The notes below the pieces were generated by a model. The model searched no databases. It saw only the letters and a list, made by a program, of their open reading frames with translations, and had not been told where the DNA came from. From assembly GCA_024683255.1 (NCBI GenBank), contig JAIKYL010000234.1, positions 1 through 6,559 on the forward strand: a stretch of DNA of 6,559 bases, in the 5' to 3' direction. Below, piece by piece: positions 1 to 6,163 of this stretch (the stretch's first letter is position 1; each line of letters begins with the position of its first letter). Position numbers and translations under genes: made by a program. This DNA is from Bacteroidales bacterium (GTDB taxonomy: Bacteria; Bacteroidota; Bacteroidia; Bacteroidales; UBA932).

Positions 1-1
1 C

Positions 2-1231
2 CTACTTCCTTAGCCAGGATTCCGGATTCTGGGGTTCCACGTCTTTCCAGAGTTCGAAGTGGAACTGGTCTTCCCCGCCGATGGTGTCCACCGTGCCGAT
101 TACATCTCCTGTGGAAATCTTCTGGTTCAGCTTTACCGACACGGTCTTGAGCATGGTGTACATGGTGTAATAGTTACCATGGCTCACCAGCACGCACTGG
201 TTGTAGCCGGGCATTACGAAGATGCGGGTAACGGTACCGTTGAACACGGCCTTAACCTGGGAACCCCGCTTGACGGTGAGGGTGACGCCGTCATTCTGCA
301 TTTCCACATTCTCGTATACCGGATGCCGATGCTTGCCGAAGCGGTCCACAATCACGCCCTCCACCGGCCAGGGCAGTTTGCCCTTGTTGGAGGCGAACTC
401 ATTGGAGAGTTTGGTATCTATTTCTGTAGAGGTGGTCTTCTTGGAGGAACTGCCGGAGGAGCCCTTCTTGCCGCTGGCGGCCTTCTTCGCAGCTTCTTGC
501 TCGGCCCGGATAATCTCTGCGATCTTCTTGTTCAGGGCCTGTTTCTGCCTGTTCTTTTCCTGCAGCTGCTGCTGGAATTTGTTGCGGTCCTTCTTGAGCT
601 GGTTCACCATGCGGGCGGCCTCGGCTTCCTCGTCCCGCAGCTTGGCGCGCTCCTGGACGGTCTTGCTCCTGAGCTCGGCCGCCTCTTCCTTGAGGCCGGT
701 GAGGCGCTCCCGCTCCACTTCCAGTTCCGCCTCCGTTTCCTGGATACGCTTGGCCTGGTCGCTCATCTGGGAGGCGAAGCGGCGAAGATAGCCGAAGCGG
801 CGCAGGGCCTGACCCATGGATTCGCTGGAAAGCACATACATGTACCACATGCGGCTGTCCCGGTTCTTATAGGCGTTCCGCACCAGGCGGTTGTAGTAGA
901 GGGAAAGCGTGTCGTAACGGGCCTGCAGGCGGTCCAATTCCTTCTGGCATACCTTGATTGAATCGTCCAGCACCCGGATGGACTGGTCACATTCGGTAAT
1001 GAGCTTTTCCCGGGATGCCACCTTCCCCTGCACCAGGGTGAGGCTGGAAAGGGCCTGCTGACTGCTGCGGCTGTTGTCCTTGAGCTTGTTGTTAAGAAGT
1101 TCTATATCCTTCTCAATCTTGGAAATCTGCGACTCCAGGCTCTTGCGGGACTCCTTTTTCTGGGCCGATGCAGGGCTGGTACCGGCAAGCAGGACCAGTG
1201 CCACCAGCGCGATATGAAGGACCTTCCTCAT
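2..1231 (-). CDS. EnvC-like murein hydrolase activator (coiled coil plus degenerate LytM/M23 domain)
   Basis: A 409-residue exported protein, complete, with its TAG stop at the window edge. Residues 1-23 form a Sec signal peptide ending in SPASA before QKK. Residues about 27-250 are a long Lys/Glu/Arg/Gln-rich coiled coil, including the conserved-looking patch WYMYVLSSES (129-138). A Lys/Ser linker (about 251-270) leads to a C-terminal LytM fold (about 286-409) with GYNQCVLVSHGNYYTMY (342-358) and a final NPESWL. The catalytic set is lost: by alignment from memory with active LytM, the first zinc His is N313, the zinc Asp is T317, the YxH His is M360, and the HxH motif reads QFH (389-391), so only H391 remains. 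Known family behaviour: EnvC and NlpD are inactive LytM proteins that activate peptidoglycan amidases at division. I infer the same role here, in the periplasm. The start ATG overlaps the stop of the upstream TPR gene. Confidence 0.9.
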   Translation of the reverse strand: MRKVLHIALVALVLLAGTSPASAQKKESRKSLESQISKIEKDIELLNNKLKDNSRSSQQALSSLTLVQGKVASREKLITECDQSIRVLDDSIKVCQKELDRLQARYDTLSLYYNRLVRNAYKNRDSRMWYMYVLSSESMGQALRRFGYLRRFASQMSDQAKRIQETEAELEVERERLTGLKEEAAELRSKTVQERAKLRDEEAEAARMVNQLKKDRNKFQQQLQEKNRQKQALNKKIAEIIRAEQEAAKKAASGKKGSSGSSSKKTTSTEIDTKLSNEFASNKGKLPWPVEGVIVDRFGKHRHPVYENVEMQNDGVTLTVKRGSQVKAVFNGTVTRIFVMPGYNQCVLVSHGNYYTMYTMLKTVSVKLNQKISTGDVIGTVDTIGGEDQFHFELWKDVEPQNPESWLRK

Positions 1232-2913
1232 TTGCCGATTGCCGCCAGCCGGGCCTTCACCCGTTCTTCCAGATCCGGCACCTCGCCGTCCTGATTCTTG
1301 TTTTTGGCCTGGTTCCAGTACGAGCGGGCCAGGTCATATTCTCCCAGGGCGTAAAGCACCTCGGCATAATGGTCCAGCATTACGGCGCTGTCCTTGCCGC
1401 CATAGAGCATGGCGTGCTTGAAGAAAGGCTTGGCTTCCAAGTCCTTACCCTGCAAATGCAGGATCCAGGCGAAGGTGTCCAGATAAGTTGCATTGTCCGG
1501 CTCCGCCTCCACGGTTTTCTTGGACATGGTATAGGCCTTCTTCAGGTTCTTGCCCATGAGGCTTAGATAATATGCGTAATTGTTGAGCACAGGCGCATAG
1601 GAAGGGTCTATCTTGAGCGCCTGGTCGTATGCCTTGAAAGCCTGCTTGGAGTCTCCTTTGGAATAATATGCATCCCCCTTCATGGCCAGGGCGCTCTTGC
1701 ACAAGTCCTTGTCCTTGGGGTAATTGGTAAGGAGATACTGGCAGTTGCCGATGATGGCATCGTAGTCCTCCAGCTGGTAGTTGGCCTGGTTGGCAAAGTC
1801 CAGAAAACCCAGCTCATTAAAGCGGTCGAAGGCACTTAGGGAACGGTCCCGAAGCTCCTCCCAACGCCCTTCCATGGTAAGGTACTGCAAGTACGTGACC
1901 GTGTGGGGAAGGCTTTCCGGATAGATATCGGCCACTTCCTTGAACCATTTCCCGGCTTCCTTGGTGCGGCCGGTGGAGTAATAATAGCCGGCCACGGTGG
2001 AAAGCACCGTGCTGTCCGTGGGGTGCAGCGTGGCTATTTCCTGCACTGCCGCATCGTATTCCTCCTGATGCAGTTGGAGAAGTTTGGGGTCTATGGAACG
2101 CGTTAAATTTCTGATATACAGCGCCTTGGTTTCCGACGGAACATCCTCTGACTGGAAGAAAGTGTCCAGCGTCCGGAAATATTCCGGGTATTTGCGAAGG
2201 TGCCTGTACACTTCCGACAAGCCCAGGACGGCGGGCACATAACCGCTATCCAGCGAAAGCGCCTCCGTATAATAGGAAAGCGCCAGGGAGTCCTGATACT
2301 CAGAAAGATAATAATCTCCCAGCGTGGAAAGGATGGACGGCGAGGAGTAATCCTTGTTGAAATTCTCAAGGGCGGCCACGGCCTCTTCCGGACGGTCCAG
2401 TTGGCGGTAAATCTCGTAACGGGTCTGGGCCATGGACTCCGAAGGGCCCCGCTGCGTTTCCACCTCATCCATGGCCTGCAGGGCCTTCTCAAATGCACCC
2501 TGCCGGAGATAAAGGTTTAGCAGTTCATAGCTAAGCTCTTCCTTGTCCGGGAAGTCCTTTACCAGGTCTTCGAACATTTCTATGCTCAGTTCTTCCTCCC
2601 CCTGCGTAAGGTACAGGCGCGCCAGGGTGCGGCGGTACCAGAAATTGCCCCTGTCCAGCGAAATGGCCTGCTCCAGATGCTTCCGGGCTGCCGTGAAGTC
2701 CTGAAGGCCGGCCTCCGAGAGTGCCAGGTAATACCAGACAGCGTCGTCCTTGGGCGCTATGGCCGATAAAGTTTCCAGTCGTTCCTTTGCCTGCTTATAT
2801 TCTCCGTTACTGTACAAAGACACGGCATCCACCAGGTAACTCTCTACCTGTTGGGCATGACTGAAGATGCAAATATGGAAAAGCAGGACAAGCGCTGCCA
2901 GGACTTTTTTCAT
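1228..2913 (-). CDS. Secreted tetratricopeptide-repeat (TPR) protein
   Basis: A 561-residue protein starting MKKVLAALVLLFHICIFSHA followed by QQ: a Lys-rich N-region, a hydrophobic core and a likely signal peptidase I site after SHA. The open frame continues 44 codons upstream to an ATG at 3045, but that extension has no signal-peptide logic and crosses the promoter region, so 2913 is preferred. The rest is helical repeats of about 34 residues with TPR hallmarks. Clear examples are AVWYYLALSEAGLQDFTAAR (58-77), STLGDYYLSEYQDSLALSYY (196-215), MKGDAYYSKGDSKQAFKAYD (411-430) and FAWILHLQGKDLEAKPFF (481-498). Roughly ten or more repeats are likely. TPR arrays are protein-binding scaffolds; no enzyme domain is visible. 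It is the first gene of the operon with the EnvC-like protein and overlaps it by ATGA, so an envelope or peptidoglycan-assembly partner role is inferred. The exact partner is unknown. Confidence 0.9.
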   Translation of the reverse strand: MKKVLAALVLLFHICIFSHAQQVESYLVDAVSLYSNGEYKQAKERLETLSAIAPKDDAVWYYLALSEAGLQDFTAARKHLEQAISLDRGNFWYRRTLARLYLTQGEEELSIEMFEDLVKDFPDKEELSYELLNLYLRQGAFEKALQAMDEVETQRGPSESMAQTRYEIYRQLDRPEEAVAALENFNKDYSSPSILSTLGDYYLSEYQDSLALSYYTEALSLDSGYVPAVLGLSEVYRHLRKYPEYFRTLDTFFQSEDVPSETKALYIRNLTRSIDPKLLQLHQEEYDAAVQEIATLHPTDSTVLSTVAGYYYSTGRTKEAGKWFKEVADIYPESLPHTVTYLQYLTMEGRWEELRDRSLSAFDRFNELGFLDFANQANYQLEDYDAIIGNCQYLLTNYPKDKDLCKSALAMKGDAYYSKGDSKQAFKAYDQALKIDPSYAPVLNNYAYYLSLMGKNLKKAYTMSKKTVEAEPDNATYLDTFAWILHLQGKDLEAKPFFKHAMLYGGKDSAVMLDHYAEVLYALGEYDLARSYWNQAKNKNQDGEVPDLEERVKARLAAIGK

Positions 2914-2921
2914 AATGACTA

Positions 2922-2953
2922 CAAAAATACACCTTTTGCGAAAAACATACAAC
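2922..2953 (-). promoter_or_regulatory. Bacteroidota-type promoter for the TPR-EnvC operon
   Basis: On the minus strand, TATTTTTG (2929-2922) is an exact match to the Bacteroidota housekeeping -7 consensus TAnnTTTG. Twenty bases upstream is GTTG (2953-2950), three of four matches to the -33 element TTTG, close to the usual spacing of about 19. The -7 box ends only 8 bases before the ATG at 2913, so the 5' leader would be nearly absent. The element is seen directly; its activity is inferred. Confidence 0.65.
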
Positions 2954-2985
2954 TTCCCTTCGCCGATTCTGATTTTTTTGCGAAA
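2934..2985. repeat. Direct repeat TTTTGCGAAA, two copies 42 bp apart
   Basis: The 10-mer TTTTGCGAAA occurs at 2934-2943 and 2976-2985. Start-to-start distance is 42 bp, about four helical turns, which places both copies on the same DNA face. The first copy lies between the -33 and -7 elements of the TPR promoter. The core (TTTT, GCG, AAA) is close to palindromic. This could be an operator pair, but AT-rich low complexity weakens the case. Confidence 0.35.
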
Positions 2986-3020
2986 TTTGTGCAGAAAGAA
3001 CAAAATCCGGACCACCCGTT

Positions 3021-3051
3021 GAAACGTTTTTGGCACAACTTGCATCTAATA
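3021..3051 (+). promoter_or_regulatory. Candidate ECF-sigma-type promoter upstream of the sigma gene
   Basis: GAAACGTT (3021-3028) resembles the AAC-containing -35 element of ECF-sigma promoters. Sixteen bases later TCTAATA (3045-3051) resembles an ECF -10 element of the TCTGA/TCTAA kind. No TAnnTTTG/TTTG housekeeping pair with correct spacing is visible on this strand between the divergent genes, so autoregulation by the downstream sigma factor is a reasonable inference. Transcription would start near 3056-3060, which conflicts with the formal TTG start at 3040. Confidence 0.45.
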
Positions 3052-3615
3052 ACATGGACGAGGGCTGACGAACCCCCGGGAGGGTCGTCGTCTCCGGAAC
3101 GCCTGGTCCCCGCATGCAAGGAGGGTGACAGGAAAGCGCAAAAACAGCTTTTCGACACCCTGGCGCCCAAAATGATGGCTCTTTGCCTGCGATACATGGG
3201 GAACCGGGAAGACGCGGAGGATGTGCTGCAAGAGGGTTTCATCACCTTGTTCAAAAAGCTGGACAGCTATACCGGAGCCGGATCATTTGAAGGCTGGGCC
3301 AGAAAGATCTTTGTCAATACTGCACTGATGCATCTCAGGAAAACGGACGCCCTGAGCCTTGGCGAAGATATTCAGGAGGCTCGCGGGTTGTTCACCGAGG
3401 AAGCCACTCCTGTTCAAAAGATGGGTTATGCGGAACTGATGCGTATGATTGGGGAACTTCCCCCGGACGCCAGGACCGTATTCAATATGTATGTGCTGGA
3501 AGGATATTCCCACAAGGAGATTGCCAAGGAGCTGGGCTGTACGGAAGCCACATCACGTTCCAAATTACAGCGGGCCCGCATCAGGCTGCAGGAAATGATA
3601 AAAGAAAAACAATGA
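3040..3615 (+). CDS. ECF-family RNA polymerase sigma factor (start uncertain)
   Basis: Directs RNA polymerase to a dedicated promoter set. Counted from TTG 3040 (191 residues), region 2 spans about 36-102, with NREDAEDVLQEGF (55-67) and GSFEGWARKIFVNTALMHLR (81-100). A short acidic linker replaces region 3, and region 4 spans about 130-185 with a helix-turn-helix at GYSHKEIAKELGCTEATSRS (155-174). These are standard features of ECF (type IV) sigma factors, which are usually 160-200 residues. The start is a problem. Conserved sequence begins near residue 18, yet no in-frame ATG or GTG lies between ATG 2875, which sits inside the divergent TPR gene, and ATG 3171. TTG 3040 is the only formal option of normal length, but it falls inside the candidate promoter. 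An ATG at 3054 is in another frame and meets TGA after four codons; removing one base of GGG 3062-3064 would give MDEADEPPGG joined to this protein. The stop overlaps the next gene by ATGA, and that gene is probably its regulator. Confidence 0.85.
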   Translation: MHLITWTRADEPPGGSSSPERLVPACKEGDRKAQKQLFDTLAPKMMALCLRYMGNREDAEDVLQEGFITLFKKLDSYTGAGSFEGWARKIFVNTALMHLRKTDALSLGEDIQEARGLFTEEATPVQKMGYAELMRMIGELPPDARTVFNMYVLEGYSHKEIAKELGCTEATSRSKLQRARIRLQEMIKEKQ

Positions 3616-4811
3616 AAGAGAGAGATTTTGACATAGCCATAAGGGATATCCTGCAGGGTGCGGAAGAACCCGTTTCGCCCCGCGTATGGGAAGGCGTGGA
3701 GGCCGGACTCAACCGGCGCCGTATCTTCCCGGTATGGGCTTGGAGTATCGCCGGCGTTGCAGCCGCAGCTGCCGCGGTGGTTCTGGGCGTTTTCCTGCTG
3801 GGTCCTGGCAAAACAGCGCATTCTAACCCCACTATATCAATTGTCGAGACTCCGAAGGCAACTGTTCCTTCCGCAGAGCCCGCCCCCGAACTGGGGGACA
3901 TCGCTCCCATAGAGGAACAAGTTGCCCGGAAAGTCTCGCGTCTCGCCTACGTGCCGGAACCCGTGGCGGTTCCGGCCGCAGCCGAAGAGCCGGTCCTGGC
4001 TCCTCAAGAGGCAGAACCTCAGCCGGAAGAAACAAAGAATCCCACCATTGCATCGGTACAGTCGGACAAAATGCCGGAATCGGCCGTGGAAGATGTGGAC
4101 GCCTTTAATCAGCTGGTATATTCTCAGCAAGAGAAGAAGGAGCCGCGCGGCTTCTCCTTCACTGCCGGCGGTAACATCCAAAGCAATTCCCGGGGAGAAG
4201 TTCCCTCCGGAATCGGTTACCGGGCCCCCGGAACCATTCCGCTGCTGGCCCCTGCGGTGGATCACGGCGTGTTCAACGAGCAGCCGGAGCTCAACTTCAG
4301 CCTGCCCTTCTCGCTGGGTTTGGGCGTCAAGTTCCACTTCAACTCCCGCCTGGCCCTGGGAACCGGCATCCGCTACACGTACATGAGCCGTACCTTCCTG
4401 GCAGACTACAAGGACATTGACCAGAACATCCATATTATCCAGACAGATGTGGACAACCACCAGCACTGGCTGGGCGTTCCGCTCAACTTCTATTTCAATA
4501 TCATTGACAACGGACGCTGGCGCCTGCACACCTTCGTGGGTGGCGCCGGAGAATTCCTGGTGGACAACGATTATTTAATTCACGCCTCTCCCAAGGACAT
4601 CCATTATCACCAGAGGGGCAACAGCATCCAGTGGTCGGCCGCAGGTGGCCTGGGCGTAGAATTCCGTCTCACTCCCGCGGTGGGCCTGTATGTGGATCCC
4701 AGCATCCGCTATTACTTCGGCGCGGGCAACCAGCCGCGTTCCATCCGCACCATCCAGCCTCTTCGCATGGAGGTGGAGGCCGGCGTACGGTTCAGTTTTG
4801 GTGCACAATAA
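3612..4811 (+). CDS. Membrane-anchored outer-membrane beta-barrel protein with anti-sigma-like N-terminus
   Basis: A 399-residue protein in four parts. Residues 1-39 are charged, with two likely helices (FDIAIRDILQGA and SPRVWEGVEAGLNRRR). Residues 40-64 form one Ala/Val-rich transmembrane helix preceded by RRR, which predicts the N-terminus in the cytosol. Residues 65-177 are a Pro/Glu/Ala-rich linker. Residues 178-399 look like a small beta-barrel of about eight amphipathic strands, such as SLGLGVKFHF (234-243), HWLGVPLNFYFNI (285-297) and the last strand MEVEAGVRFSFG (386-397) with aromatic residues near the C-terminus. Proteins of this design following an ECF sigma gene are common in Bacteroidota and are usually named only as outer membrane beta-barrel proteins. 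The ATGA overlap with the sigma gene and the short cytosolic segment suggest an anti-sigma role, comparable in size and two-helix shape to CnrY. That role is inferred; an alternative is that residues 40-64 act as a cleaved signal peptide. Confidence 0.8.
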   Translation: MKERDFDIAIRDILQGAEEPVSPRVWEGVEAGLNRRRIFPVWAWSIAGVAAAAAAVVLGVFLLGPGKTAHSNPTISIVETPKATVPSAEPAPELGDIAPIEEQVARKVSRLAYVPEPVAVPAAAEEPVLAPQEAEPQPEETKNPTIASVQSDKMPESAVEDVDAFNQLVYSQQEKKEPRGFSFTAGGNIQSNSRGEVPSGIGYRAPGTIPLLAPAVDHGVFNEQPELNFSLPFSLGLGVKFHFNSRLALGTGIRYTYMSRTFLADYKDIDQNIHIIQTDVDNHQHWLGVPLNFYFNIIDNGRWRLHTFVGGAGEFLVDNDYLIHASPKDIHYHQRGNSIQWSAAGGLGVEFRLTPAVGLYVDPSIRYYFGAGNQPRSIRTIQPLRMEVEAGVRFSFGAQ

Positions 4812-4817
4812 ACCGCA

Positions 4818-4872
4818 AATCGGTTGAAACGTTAAATTATTCGTAAAAAACAGTACAAGCGTTCAACCGATT
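4818..4872 (+). repeat. 11-bp inverted repeat pairing the terminator loop with upstream sequence
   Basis: AATCGGTTGAA (4818-4828) is the exact reverse complement of TTCAACCGATT (4862-4872). The right copy fills most of the 12-base loop of the adjacent terminator hairpin plus two bases of its right stem arm. In RNA this permits either a pseudoknot (loop 4862-4870 with 4820-4828) or a competing hairpin. Pairing could be extended by CG (4830-4831) with CG (4860-4861) across a bulged A. Confidence 0.7.
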
Positions 4873-4884
4873 GTACTGTTTTTT
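4845..4884 (+). terminator. Strong intrinsic terminator after the sigma/barrel operon
   Basis: A perfect 14-bp inverted repeat, AAAAAACAGTACAA (4845-4858) and TTGTACTGTTTTTT (4871-4884), is separated by a 12-base loop. The stem runs into a T-rich tract (TTTTTTGTTTTT, 4879-4890) on the plus strand. It begins 33 bases after the barrel-protein stop. The A-tract on the left arm would allow function in both directions, but no gene approaches from the right on the minus strand here. Confidence 0.85.
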
Positions 4885-4896
4885 GTTTTTCGTCGC

Positions 4897-4904
4897 TATC
4901 TTGG
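4897..4904 (+). promoter_or_regulatory. Possible -7 element for the lipoprotein gene
   Basis: TATCTTGG differs from the Bacteroidota -7 consensus TAnnTTTG by one base and ends 13 bases before the ATG at 4918. The nearest TTG at 4871-4873 is 23 bases upstream, longer than the usual spacing, and TTTG at 4882-4885 is too close. A promoter is expected here because a strong terminator sits just upstream, but this match is weak. Confidence 0.35.
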
Positions 4905-4917
4905 CCGTCAAACAACA

Positions 4918-6156
4918 ATGCCTATGCGTGCGACGAGTGCTTTGGTGCTGCTGGTGCTGGCAGCCGTTTCCTGTCAAAAAACCTTCTTTACCGGTACGCC
5001 CCGCTGGATGCGGACAACGGACCGGTACAATTACCATTCTTCCAATGGAGACAGCATCCCGGAAAGGCCCGATAATCCCCCACCCGGACCGGCGCCGGAA
5101 CCGGAGCCGTCGGTGTATATGAGTGCGCTCCGCTTCCCCGAGGGTACGGCCTGGCGGGATGGGGAGCGTTCGGGAGCCCACCTTGTGCTCTGGAAGGACG
5201 GAGAAGAAGTGCTGGACCTGCCCGTGGAGCATTATCCGGAACCGGACCGGCACAGAATCCGGGGAGGTTATCTATGGTGGGACGACTCGGACGGGTTGTC
5301 CACCTATGTGTACCGGAACGGAAAAGAGGTCTTCCGTTATAATGGAGACGAGATACTCCGGGGATTGCTGGAGGTGAACGGGAAAATTCACACGCTGGGC
5401 CAGCGGGCGGGACGCGGCGGCTTCTCATACCGGATCAACGGGACGGAAGTGTTCTCCCATCCATCGGCCCTGGTCCTGGGCTCCTTTGACGAACGGGCAT
5501 GGGAAGGCGGTGCCCTCATGCAGGATGGGGACAGCGTGTATTACTGCTATTCCACGGCTTACGAGTACCGGGTGATGCAGGGGAAGAAGCCGCTGCGGAT
5601 AATATCGGCCGAAGAAGCGGGGAAAGTTTTTGATATCCGCGTCTGGGGCGGAAGCGTGTACCGGACCCAACAGCGCGGCTCCGGCGGCGGTTCCCTGGTC
5701 ATGATGCGGGACGACACGGTGATTCCGCTGGGACTGGCCGAATACGACCAAGTGCATCTTTGCCGGCTTGTACCCTTTGGAAACCAGATGCTGGTGAAAG
5801 GATACAGCACCCGGAGCGGAAGCGACGATTACCAGTACTGGTTCCGGAGCAACGGCGGCGTGGTACAGTTGCTGGAAAGCGATTTGCCCCTGGCCGACCT
5901 GTACCCGGACAACCCGGACGGGGTTGCCGTTTATCTGGACGGCGGACGCGTGAACAGGATCTGGGACGGAAAACAGATCCTGAATATCTGGCCGGGCCGG
6001 TATACGCTCTACACCCCGGCCTGTACCACCCTTTACAAGGGCACCCTGTATGCTGTCCTGAGCGATGCCGGCGGGAGTTCGCATCTGCTGCTGCAGGGGG
6101 ACCAGGCCACCACTTTCACTTTCAACGGCTGCTTTACCGGGATACGGATAGAATAA
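4918..6156 (+). CDS. Lipoprotein with about eight beta-propeller-like repeats, function unknown
   Basis: A 412-residue predicted lipoprotein. The N-terminus has MPMR, a hydrophobic stretch and the lipobox-like AVSC with lipidated Cys19 (an alternative start at 4924 would not change this). No acidic export signal follows the Cys (QKTFFTG), so an inner-leaflet, periplasm-facing position is more likely than the cell surface. Residues 47-65 are a Pro-rich linker. Then come about eight repeats of 39-47 residues, each with a strand and a turn like VLWKDGEEVLDL (90-101), YVYRNGKEVFRY (130-141), FSYRINGTEVF (169-179), EYRVMQGKKPLRI (216-228), SLVMMRDDTVIPL (259-271), YQYWFRSNGGVVQL (305-318), VNRIWDGKQILNI (345-357) and HLLLQGDQATTFTF (389-402). 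This pattern suggests a seven- or eight-bladed beta-propeller. I do not recognise the family, and no catalytic motif is visible. It lies between a terminator and ispE, so it is probably its own unit. Confidence 0.82.
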   Translation: MPMRATSALVLLVLAAVSCQKTFFTGTPRWMRTTDRYNYHSSNGDSIPERPDNPPPGPAPEPEPSVYMSALRFPEGTAWRDGERSGAHLVLWKDGEEVLDLPVEHYPEPDRHRIRGGYLWWDDSDGLSTYVYRNGKEVFRYNGDEILRGLLEVNGKIHTLGQRAGRGGFSYRINGTEVFSHPSALVLGSFDERAWEGGALMQDGDSVYYCYSTAYEYRVMQGKKPLRIISAEEAGKVFDIRVWGGSVYRTQQRGSGGGSLVMMRDDTVIPLGLAEYDQVHLCRLVPFGNQMLVKGYSTRSGSDDYQYWFRSNGGVVQLLESDLPLADLYPDNPDGVAVYLDGGRVNRIWDGKQILNIWPGRYTLYTPACTTLYKGTLYAVLSDAGGSSHLLLQGDQATTFTFNGCFTGIRIE

Positions 6157-6163
6157 CTTTTCG

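Noticed and set aside
59..961. Long plus-strand open frame of 300 codons antisense to the EnvC-like gene
   Set aside because: It is rich in Leu/Gly/His as expected from the reverse of a Lys/Glu-rich coiled coil in GC-rich DNA, and the sense frame has clear homology and a signal peptide.
2851..3039. N-terminal extension of the sigma factor from ATG 2851, 2857 or 2875
   Set aside because: It would run through the divergent TPR gene start and both promoter regions and add more than 50 residues unlike any ECF N-terminus.
3032..3045. Sigma-54-like promoter: TGGCAC followed by TTGCA upstream of the ECF gene
   Set aside because: The GG and GC elements are separated by 8 bases instead of the required 10, and sigma-54 promoters tolerate spacing changes poorly.
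2914..3045. 44-codon N-terminal extension of the TPR protein from ATG 3045
   Set aside because: It would bury the signal peptide and overlap the promoter; the start at 2913 gives a proper export signal.
3837..4529. Minus-strand open frame of 230 codons antisense to the barrel gene
   Set aside because: No recognisable domain, signal or promoter; the plus-strand frame has the membrane helix, barrel strands and operon overlap.
4823..4833. Second copy of GTTGAAACGTT, matching 3018-3028 in the candidate ECF promoter
   Set aside because: No -10 element follows at the right distance, the copy overlaps the inverted repeat at the terminator, and several chance 11-base matches are expected in a window this size.
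5085..5115. Short GC-rich repeats of CCGGA type
   Set aside because: They encode the Pro/Glu-rich linker of the lipoprotein and are explained by codon use.
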